Made by a program: the position numbers and the translations under genes. From NCBI GenBank assembly GCA_003990745.1, contig RBNI01002529.1:1-18228 (forward strand): a stretch of DNA of 18,228 nt. The letters are read 5' to 3'. The first letter of the stretch is position 1. Every line of letters starts with the position of its first letter. The notes below the pieces were generated by a model, which worked only from the letters and a program-made list of their open reading frames with translations, was not told where the DNA came from and made no database searches. Positions 1 through 7,051 of the stretch are shown piece after piece. This DNA is from Jimgerdemannia flammicorona. Its lineage: Eukaryota > Mucoromycota > Endogonomycetes > Endogonales > Endogonaceae.

Positions 1-36
1 TTTTTTAACAGACTCATAGTCCCGCAGATTTTTATT
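1..36 (-). promoter_or_regulatory. LINE 3' end of copy D: AATAAA signal, terminal hairpin and A-tail
   Basis: On the minus strand AATAAA (36-31) is followed by the arms GACT and AGTC around the loop ATG (21-11), then TGTT and six A residues ending at position 1. The same order (AATAAA, short hairpin, A-tail) is seen in copies C and E. The A run may continue beyond the window. Confidence 0.6.
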
Positions 37-149
37 GGAAGGGAATCTAGACTATATAGGCCAAAACCCTCCCCCACCACCCACCGAACAATATCTCCCT
101 ATTAATCTAGGCTACTAAATTGTTCAGCAGTCCCACCGCTCCAGCTATA

Positions 150-1180
150 CCTGTCGAATACTGGCTACATCAACCCCCACAACATAGACTAGACTTGTCT
201 GCTCACCAGGGCTGGATCATCATTTACATGCGAGAGCACACCTATGCATCAGATCTAGCAACACTGAGACTGAATAAATAATAGCCCCCCGAACCCCAAA
301 AGAAAGCCCGAGGTAAAGAAAAACCCCCCAACTAACCAACAGAGAGCAAAGTAGATTCAAAGCAGGTGAGTAAAGGACTTATACACAGCACCTTCCTCAA
401 AGGACTTACACATAGGCTAGGGCCTGAAGAGACCTCACTCCCACTCCCCGAGCCTGCAGGCCTTGATCACATTGCTGTATCAGCTCCTGGTTCCAGTCGG
501 GTACTGCCAAATGAGGAAGGTCCCACTCCCCAAGTCTGTGAGCCTCGATTGTATTGCCGCATTAGCTCCCAGTTCCAGTTGAGTACAGCCAGGATGCCAG
601 CCCCTGCACCACCCCACCCCCCACCAGCCAATCGAAAGGCCCCACTGAAATATTGTCTGCCCCAGCCCCGATGACTGCCCCCAGCCTGGCACCCCACTGG
701 TTCACTGTAATCGTCCTTCCTTCTATCTGTGATGGCCATCTCCCCTCCCATCCCAACATCACCCAAAAAGCAGTCACCTATGCCAGAACCGCACTCGCTG
801 GGAAGCTCGCCAAAGCCAGAGAGCCCCACCACAGGCACTGAGGATCTGCAGGTAACCTACACTGAGCACTTGACACCCAAGGTTGGCCGACTCCCTACAT
901 AGCCTGAGACACACCGAGACAGCACCTTGTTGGCGACGGTAAAAGGAAGAAGGCACTGCACCAAAATGGATACACTCCAGATGCAGCCAAAGACACCAGA
1001 AACTGCGAAAAAGTGGAGAAGACACTGATCTGATACCGAAAAAGGGGCAACTCATCACCATTGCCCTCCTCCCACCATACCCATGCAGGCACAGCAAACC
1101 AACCCGAGGTAGAGGGGGTAATAATAGGGGAAAGGGGACTCGGAAGGTTGCCTACCAAACCTTGTGACCGGTAAGGTAGC
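150..1180. other. Unrecognised interior of copy D
   Basis: No similarity to the LINE ORFs was found by eye. Both strands carry several short open frames (the longest is 123 codons on the minus strand, 467-838), but none has a recognisable domain, a supporting context or a better start than the others. The 467-838 frame is rich in Gly and Trp and covers a local tandem duplication at 440-603, so its openness may be a composition effect. It could be a captured host transcript, a diverged repeat or a non-coding element body. I would not name a gene here. Confidence 0.4.
440..603. repeat. Two imperfect 82-bp tandem units
   Basis: The unit starting CCCACTCCCC at 440 recurs at 522, a period of 82 bases. 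Over the aligned part the two units differ mainly by transitions (C/T or A/G), for example GAGCCTGCAGGCC against AAGTCTGTGAGCC. This suggests a local duplication followed by transition-biased mutation. It lies inside the unrecognised part of copy D. Confidence 0.7.
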
Positions 1181-1186
1181 GGAGAA

Positions 1187-1391
1187 AGAAGCTGCCTGAT
1201 GTCTGCTGTCTCTCCTTCACCATCTCTGCAAAGCTTGCTCTCTCAGACCCCTGTCCTCTACCACTATCTCCTCCCCCTCATCCTCCCACCAGCAGCCCCC
1301 TCATACCTCCCCCCAGGCCAGGACCTCTCCCCACCTGCTGCCAGTCAAACATGCTAGGGCTACCCTGCCCAGTACATGCCCCAGATTGCAT
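1187..1391 (-). pseudogene. ORF1 N-terminal fragment of copy D
   Basis: The ATG at 1391-1389 aligns with the second ATG of copy C (12609) and starts a frame reading MQSGACTGQGSPSMFDWQQV, matching copy C around FDWQYVG. A TGA at 1280-1278 interrupts it where copy C keeps an open Gly/Arg-rich stretch. The same frame then continues with ERASFAEMVKERQQ, matching the ERMTFADKVRMGKQ region of copy C. Similarity ends near 1187. Only about 68 codons of a normal 624 remain, so this is a fragment without function as a Gag-like protein. If it is translated at all, it would give only the first 37 residues. Confidence 0.75.
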
Positions 1392-1482
1392 ACTGTTTAC
1401 TATTGCCTTAGTACCTTTCTCTAATAAATAACTTGAAAGTATGTTGTAAAGGTGTGTATAATGTGAATTATAGTGGAGAAAG
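1392..1482 (-). promoter_or_regulatory. 5' UTR of copy D (91 nt)
   Basis: It begins CTTTCTCC (1482-1475) and ends at the ATG at 1391, the same 91-nt length as in copy C. It shares an exact 18-mer, TATAATTCACATTATACA (1472-1455), with copy B. As in other LINEs, an internal promoter would be expected here, but no known box can be assigned. Confidence 0.6.
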
Positions 1483-1915
1483 GTGGGAGAATTTCCCACA
1501 ATATCCCTTTACATAACTACTCCTAGTATAGCAATATCATGAATAGTAAATAAATCTATTTAATAACCCACAAACTACTCTTAAGTAAATCTGCTCCCCA
1601 TTAGGTCCCACTCTTAACCCCATCATGAAATTTCCTAATTGGGTATTGTCTGCAACAATACACCAATTCAACTAAGCTGGCCTTAGTTTCTTGAACTTCC
1701 TGAAATATAGAAATCCTGAACATCCAGAACTAGTCCAAAAAAAGGACCTTGGTTAAGACATCAATCCAAACTTGAAATCAATAAGTGTAGAGGATATACT
1801 CCATATGAAATTGATCTGGACCATAAGAAAACAGTCTTTCAGAATATCCAAAACTTCCAGAAAACCCTTCCAGAACTATGTAATGGTTACCCTAACAAGT
1901 AACCCTCTTATACAA
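1483..1915. other. Spacer without genes between copies D and A
   Basis: This AT-rich stretch has no purine/pyrimidine strand skew of the kind seen in the LINE copies, and no similarity to them was found. No open frame is convincing. It holds three small inverted repeats: GTGGGA/TCCCAC at 1483-1499, abutting the 5' end of copy D; AATTGGGTATTGT paired with ACAATACACCAATT at 1637-1668; and GGTTAC/GTAACC at 1885-1904. It could be the original flanking DNA or another old repeat. Confidence 0.5.
1637..1668. repeat. Hairpin-forming inverted repeat
   Basis: Arms 1637-1649 and 1655-1668 are complementary over 13 pairs with one bulged base, and the loop is CTGCA. This is the strongest local hairpin in the spacer. 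No run of T follows that would suggest a Pol III or bacterial terminator. Its function is unknown. Confidence 0.5.
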
Positions 1916-1919
1916 TCCC

Positions 1920-3001
1920 TTCACCTGTAGTTTCTCCTTCTATCTAAGTAGTTCCTTCAGTTCTTCCACCTCTTACTGGATTCTCTAAATCCTCCAATCT
2001 CTTTCTTTACAGTTAGCCAAAGATCTGGCCTACCTCTCCAGTAGTTGTTCCAACCTCCTTGAAGCTCACTGAACTTGATGCCTCTACTGAGCACCCCTCT
2101 CTCTCTCAGCATCACCCCAGTACTGCTGAGCATCAGATTTTAACTGTCACCACTAATCTCCAATCTCCAACCCCTGTGCTCTCTAGTCAATAATCCTAGC
2201 ACTTATATCTACCACCCATTCTTCCCACAAGGTATGGTCCCCCAGCAGTGAGGTATTTAGGCATCAATGTTCAGGTCCCTCTCCCTTATCCCCAAACCTC
2301 CCTCTGTTCAGCAATCCCCAGTAGTCAGACTAAGGATACCAGACTGTCTCTATCTCACTCTAGACATCTACCCCCTAGCACTCAGCTGTCAACACCCAGT
2401 CAATTTGTGATCCAAACCCTACTACCTAGTGAGTATAGACTCAATGATCTCCCTATCTAAGCTGCCCTACATCTATCAAAGAACTTAATCTCTCCATCTC
2501 CTCCCAATCTTCCATCTCTTTACTCCTGCCTACTATCCCCCTCTCTCTGTTATTCCTGTCCATCCTCCTATCACATATTATATTAAAGTCACCCTCCAAA
2601 CAATCAATTCCTGCAGCTGTCAGAATACTCACCTCCCACAGACTCCTTATTCAATCTATCTATTCCTCTCTTTCTGCTGGGCAGTAGCATGACCCAACAA
2701 TCAGAGGGCTCCAGCCTAACCTCCTCCACACTCTCCACATCAATCTGCCCCCCTAATGTCCAATATTCCCAATATCTCCTACCCCCTTTCTAACCAGAAT
2801 ACTCACCCAATCCTGCCATACTGTTATCCCTCTCCATTCTCTCATCTAATCTAGTAAGTCCAAGTCTGTATCATATTCTATATTCTGCAGTAAGAAAAGA
2901 TCTGCCTCCAGCCTCTTTAACCAACTAAAGATATTCTGATACCTTATTGCATCTCTCAGACCATTGATATTCAGAGAGAAGATTCTTATTATACTGTTCA
3001 T
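1920..3001 (-). pseudogene. ORF2 endonuclease fragment of copy A
   Basis: The ATG at 3001-2999 follows the ORF1 stop by 33 nt, as in copy C. The frame begins like copies B and C, with INGL near residue 13. It reaches GDFN at 2593-2582, which is residue 137, exactly as in C, so no net indel occurred to that point. The terminal SDH motif is found at residue 225 as Ser-Asp-Tyr (2329-2321); the His to Tyr change is a C-to-T transition that would remove a catalytic residue. A TAG (2332-2330) directly precedes it, as in copy B. Many further TAG stops replace Trp. Beyond the endonuclease the linker is recognisable to about 1920. No reverse transcriptase follows. It is dead as read. Confidence 0.75.
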
Positions 3002-3034
3002 ATTAATTAATGTTTGGAGAAAAAAGTACCCATT

Positions 3035-4268
3035 CTACAATTCTATACTCATTTCTTTGCCAGCAATATCCAGGTTCCTCTCTACTTCAAGCTCATCTGT
3101 CTCTCCCTGCTGAGCATCCAGTGCTGCCAAGATCTCCTGATAATCCACATCATCCACAGATTCCATCTCTATCCTGTACTCCTCACACACCACCTGCTAC
3201 TTTGCCAGCCCCTTCCTCAGACCCCACATATAAGCAGTCTAATTATTTACAATTGCCTGAAGCACTGTCTCCCTGTCATCATCTACTTGATATATCTCAG
3301 CTTTCAGCAAGGCTGCTATTATCTCATCTCTGATTTTCCTCAGCACCTCCTCACTCCTTAGGATTTCAGCCCAGTACCTCTCACTCAGTATCTAAAAGTC
3401 CTTCCCCTCCAGCTCCTCAGCCATCATATTTTCAAGTATTTTCCACAGCTATTTCTCTTTATCTACCACCTTCTCAACTCTCTGAGCCACCTCCTTCTCC
3501 CCCTCTATCTGCCCACTCTCAGCATTTCTTCCTGCTGACTTATTCCAATCCTCCTCTAGTATATCCTACAGTTCTTTCTCACCTACAGCCCCACCCAGTA
3601 TACCATACTGAGGGTGCTCCCCCTTAACCATCTCTGCATCCTCCACAATGACACTCAACCCAGCACCACCTCTCTCTCTCTGGATTACCTCTGGAGCTAC
3701 TCCCTTCTCCCCAGCCCAGGCACTTGCCCTCAATCCAGTAACTTCACTGGTGGTCCCCTCTGCTCCCCCCCCTCCCAACTTCACCAACAGGTCCTTCTGA
3801 ATACACCTCTCCTGTACTCTCTCCCAGGCTGTCTGATCCAGCCTCACCTTCTTACCATTCACAATTTCTACTACTGTCTTGGCCTCAAACTCCTTCCAGA
3901 CCAGTCTTCTCCTTTTCACAGCCCTGACCAGATCCTCTAATGCCTCTAACAAGTTCTCCTCATCCTCCTGCATCTCTTTTACTCTGGAGACTTTGCACTC
4001 CACTGGTCCCCATTTAAGTATCACTGGCCAGTTCTGTACTCTCCCTGTATTCTTCTTGTCTGCTAACTATACCCTGACATCTATATCTCCTGTCCAGAAC
4101 TCTGTATCTTCCCAGACCCAAAACCCAATATTCATAATGTCTCCATACTCCTTGATGACCTCCACAATTAGCTCTCTGGCCACTTCTTTTGATACTGTAG
4201 GAACATCCATCACTATCAACTGTATCACTCAGAGATCTCAATATAGGCACCTAGTCATGGGGATCACT

Positions 4269-4303
<35 letters not shown>

Positions 4304-4958
4304 ACTACCACCCCCTTCTCCATTGCCTCCAGTAGTACATCCTTCTTCTTGAAACCAACCTCCATCTCTTCCAGCTCCTTCAAAAACTTTACAGAGGCAG
4401 CCCCCTTCACCTTCTGGGCCAGAAGTTTCAGAATCATCTTTGCAGTTACCACTAAGCCCTGGAAGTACAGTGTGATGGTGAATCTGACCTTAACTTCTTG
4501 AGTAATAGTGCTACCACCAGGTCTATCACACCATCTGCCAGATCCCTGAGTCTCATACTCGCCCCCTGTCCAGATCCACCATCAACTGTCACATCTGGAT
4601 TTTTTTTCAGATTAATAGTTCTCTTGCCATCAGCAGTTCTACTCCCTCCAGCCCCTACTCCTCCAGCCCTGCTGCCCTCACTGCTCTAGGCTGCTTCCCC
4701 AGACCTAGTATCTCTTACCATCTCCTTGCTCTTCCTCAGCCAGCCCTCCAGTCTAATCATCAGATAACTCTTCTTCATCTTATCTGCAAAGCTCACTCTC
4801 TTAGTCTTCTATCTCCCAGTACTGCCCCCTCCCCTTCCACATCCTTCAGCCAGTAAGCCCTGCTTGCTTTCTCTCAAGCCATGACTCCTTCCTACATGCT
4901 GCCAGTCAAACACTCTAGGGCCACTCTGCCCAGCATATATATATCTCAGAATATACAT
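3035..4958 (-). pseudogene. ORF1 (Gag-like) pseudogene of copy A
   Basis: The ATG at 4958-4956 aligns with the ATG of copies C (12609) and D (1391), and the terminal TAG is at 3037-3035. Two stretches are clearly the family protein: residues reading VTAKMILKLL, VKFLKELE and VGFKKKD (about 4450-4310), and LKWGPVECKVSRVK followed by LLEALEDL (about 4020-3920). A 34-base G run on the coding strand (4303-4270) lies between them, at the place matching about 13260 in copy C. The net length is not a multiple of three, so at least one frameshift exists, and stops are frequent. The family protein is expected to coat the element RNA. This copy cannot make it. Confidence 0.75.
4270..4303. repeat. Poly-C tract of 34 bases
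   Basis: An uninterrupted run of 34 C on the plus strand (G on the coding strand of copy A) sits inside ORF1, where copies B and C have mixed sequence. It may have grown from a GGTGGTGG stretch by slippage. Such a run is also a common place for sequencing or assembly error, so its exact length should not be trusted. Confidence 0.9.
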
Positions 4959-5047
4959 TAGTTACTATATTTCTAGTATCTTTTCTCCAAAAACAATATC
5001 TTGAGTATTGCTAAAAGGTTGTATAACCTGAATGTTATTAGAGAAAG
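4959..5047 (-). promoter_or_regulatory. 5' UTR of copy A (89 nt)
   Basis: It starts CTTTCTCT at 5047 and aligns along its length with the leaders of B, C and D, including the ATTC and TACA segments near nucleotides 16 to 28. An inverted repeat, GATAGT/ACTATC (5047-5070), sits at its outer edge. Confidence 0.55.
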
Positions 5048-5249
5048 ATAGTGGCTGGGTTTCTACTATCTTATTATTACTCCTCATTCACTCTCTTATT
5101 ATGTTTATCTATTTATTATTTACTTATTATTAAAGGCTACTTACTATTTTACATCATTCCTTTACTCATCATTTACTTATTTACAGTTATATAGTGAGAC
5201 TATAGTTATGTAGCAAAACTATAGTTATATAGTGAAGCTATAGTTATAC

Positions 5250-5410
5250 TTTTTTTTTTTTTTATTTATAGTCTCATAGACTTTACCATTTATTACCATT
5301 CTATTAGCTATAAGTACAGAACCCCATCCCACTACCCAATCCCCCTAGAGAGACCCCCCCCCTATATCTTTGTATTTGAATACTACTTTATTACCCACTA
5401 TTCTAACTCT
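5250..5410 (-). mobile_element. Copy E: 5'-truncated LINE tail inserted in the satellite
   Basis: On the minus strand the piece ends in AATAAA (5294-5289), a perfect hairpin AGTCT-ATG-AGACT (5282-5270), ATAAAT and 14 A residues (5263-5250). Upstream, the C-rich plus-strand stretch at about 5320-5355 resembles the reverse complement of the copy C 3' UTR and ORF2 end. Satellite sequence flanks it on both sides, with CTATAGTTATA at 5238-5248 and again at 5414-5424, which could be a target-site duplication or simply two satellite units. Its short length and intact tail are what ordinary 5'-truncated LINE insertion leaves. Confidence 0.6.
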
Positions 5411-5524
5411 AGACTATAGTTATATAGTAAGGTTATAATTATATAGCAAGACTATGGTTATACAGTAAGATGGCAAAACTATACAGTAAGATAGTAAGCT
5501 TATAGTTATATAGCAAGAAAATAA

Positions 5525-5600
5525 GGCTATAGTTATATAGTAAGACTATAGTTATATAGTAAGACTACAGTTGTACAGCAAGACTACAGTTATATAGTAA
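5525..5600. repeat. Four contiguous 19-bp satellite units
   Basis: Units begin at 5525, 5544, 5563 and 5582. The second is GACTATAGTTATATAGTAA, and the others differ by a few mostly transition changes. The unit is close to its own reverse complement around the TATA centre. This is the cleanest stretch of the satellite. Confidence 0.85.
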
Positions 5601-6595
5601 GGATCATTTTTCTATTTTATTATTGCTTATTGTTTGCTCTCTTATTATTATTACTTATTATTTATCTATTCACCTTTTACCTTCTATCTATCTGCTTTCT
5701 TATTATTTAAGACCACTTACTATATTTATACTGTTTGCTTACTTACTGAGGCCAGTTGTATAGTGAGATTATAATTATAGTTTATAGTGAGTATAGTTAT
5801 ACAGCAAGGCTGTAGTTATATAGTGAGACTATAGTTATTGTTTATGATAAGTATAGTTATATAACAAGACTACAGTTATATAGTAAGGATTATTTTTCTA
5901 TCTTATTATTACTTGTTGTTCACTTTCTTATTATTGCTTATTATTTATCTGTTCATCCTCTATCTGTGCTTTTTTATTATTAAAGACTATCTATTATATT
6001 TATACTGTTCACCTATCATTCACTTACTTATTGAAGCTGATTATATATACAACAAAGCTATGACTATAGTTTATAGTGAGTATAATTTAGTAAGGCTATA
6101 GTTATGTAGCAAGATTATGATTATACAGTAAGACTATAGTTGTAGATGTGGTGAGACTATAGTTATACAGCAAGGCTATAGCTATAGTTATCTTATTGTT
6201 ACTTATCATTTACTCTTTTATTATTACTTGTATTTATATATTAAGACTATAGTTATGTGGTAAGACTATAGTTATAGTTTATTATTCACCTACTCATTAT
6301 TTTTCTACCTTATTATTTTTCATCATTTGCTTCTTTATTATTACTTATTGTTCATTTGTTTACTATCTACTTATTGTTTACTCCCTTATTATTAAAGACC
6401 ACTCATTATATTTATACTATTTATCTACTTATTATTTGCTTACTTATATTTATACATTGAGGCCATAGTTATATAATGTGGTTATAATTATATAGTGAGG
6501 TTTTGGTTATATAATAAAACTATAATTATATAGTGAAGTGGTTATTCAATAAGGCCACAGTTATACAATAAGGCTATGATTATGGTTTTTCTGTC

Positions 6596-6712
6596 TTATT
6601 ATTACTTAACATTTACTCTCTTATTATTGCTTAATATTTGCTCTTTTATTATTGCTCAATATTTGCTCTCTTATTATTGCTTGACATTTGCTCTCTTATT
6701 ATTACTTATAAC
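6596..6712. repeat. 25-bp tandem repeat, four full units and a partial fifth
   Basis: Units start with TTATTATT at 6596, 6621, 6646, 6671 and 6696 and share the middle TTTRCTCT. They differ at a few positions. The array is a local expansion of the pyrimidine/AT block that recurs through the core. Confidence 0.85.
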
Positions 6713-6960
6713 TTACTTATACTTATGTAGTAAGACTATAGTTATATAGTGAGGCTATAGTTATAATTTTCTATTTACATACTCACTATTTTCTTATCTT
6801 ATTATTTCTCATAATTTACTTTTGTTTATTATCTGCTCCCTTATTATTAAAGACTATATACTATTCATTTTCTCATTATTTACTTACTTATAGTTATATA
6901 GTAAGACTATAGTTATGCAGTAAGAACTTAGTTATATAGTGAGGCTATAATCCAGATGCC

Positions 6961-7051
6961 CTTTCTCCTGTATAATTCACATTATACAAACTTCAAGCAA
7001 TGATTTTTCGACACAAAGTAGAGGAAAGGTATTATAAAAATATCATCGAGC
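6961..7051 (+). promoter_or_regulatory. 5' UTR of copy B
   Basis: It aligns with the leaders of A, C and D and shares the 18-mer at 6971-6988 with copy D. Inside it TATAAT and ATTATA form a perfect 6-bp inverted repeat around TCAC. The expected ATG at its end is missing: 7052-7057 reads AAGAGT. Confidence 0.6.

Larger units (their letters stand above)
1..1482 (-). mobile_element. Copy D: chimeric, probably non-autonomous LINE-derived element
   Basis: The element reads right to left. Its 5' end (about 1482 to 1187) matches the other copies in this window: the CTTTCTCC start, a 91-nt leader, then ORF1 codons with the FDWQQVG stretch. Its 3' end (position 1 upward) has a T6 run (an A-tail on the minus strand), TTTATT at 31-36 (AATAAA on the minus strand) and a small hairpin at 11-21, as in copies C and E. 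A 12-base match, GTGGGGGAGGGT, to the C 3' region lies at about 68-79. Between about 150 and 1180 I find no similarity to ORF1 or ORF2, and that stretch is GC-richer than the neighbouring spacer. Inference: a LINE 5' end plus foreign sequence plus LINE 3' end, perhaps mobilised by the LINE enzyme. The 3' similarity is short, so two unrelated fragments remain possible. Confidence 0.6.
1915..5047 (-). mobile_element. Copy A: strongly mutated LINE, 5'-complete and lacking RT and 3' end
   Basis: Reading right to left, it has the family start CTTTCTCT (5047-5040), an 89-nt leader, a recognisable ORF1 (4958 to 3035), the 33-nt spacer and the endonuclease part of ORF2 (3001 to about 1920). Similarity fades near 1915-1920, at the point matching about 15590 in copy C, before the reverse transcriptase. 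The copy carries very many in-frame stops, most of them TAG where copies B and C have TGG. That is CpA to TpA on the opposite strand, as in repeat-induced point mutation. Losing the 3' half is unlike normal LINE insertion, which loses 5' ends, so a later rearrangement or insertion is more likely. Confidence 0.75.
5048..6960. repeat. AT-rich satellite-like core between divergent LINEs
   Basis: Two block types alternate. One is made of variants of the 19-mer GACTATAGTTATATAGTAA (about 5170-5249, 5411-5600, 5750-5890, 6050-6290, 6440-6590, 6720-6770, 6885-6950). The other is a roughly 150-bp pyrimidine/AT block with TTATTATT motifs that often contains a line close to TTATTATTAAAGAC (near 5140, 5700, 5975, 6385 and 6843). 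The spacing of that line is 275 to 560 bp, so any higher-order unit is irregular. The short open frames here are low-complexity and not credible genes. A centromere-like or other structural role is possible but not shown. Confidence 0.75.

Noticed and set aside
1881..1910. CCCTAA-like words as telomere repeats
   Set aside because: Only single, non-tandem occurrences are seen.
2248..3361. Short plus-strand frames in the left part as host genes
   Set aside because: They are antisense to ORF1 or ORF2 of copy A and are low-complexity Leu/Ser/Pro/Thr sequences.
5170..6950. CRISPR array
   Set aside because: Repeats are contiguous or irregular and diverged, without unique spacers of constant length, in a eukaryotic context.
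5048..6960. Mitochondrial-type AT DNA or a plasmid origin
   Set aside because: No mitochondrial gene is present, and the block is flanked on both sides by LINEs and contains a LINE tail, which fits nuclear satellite better.
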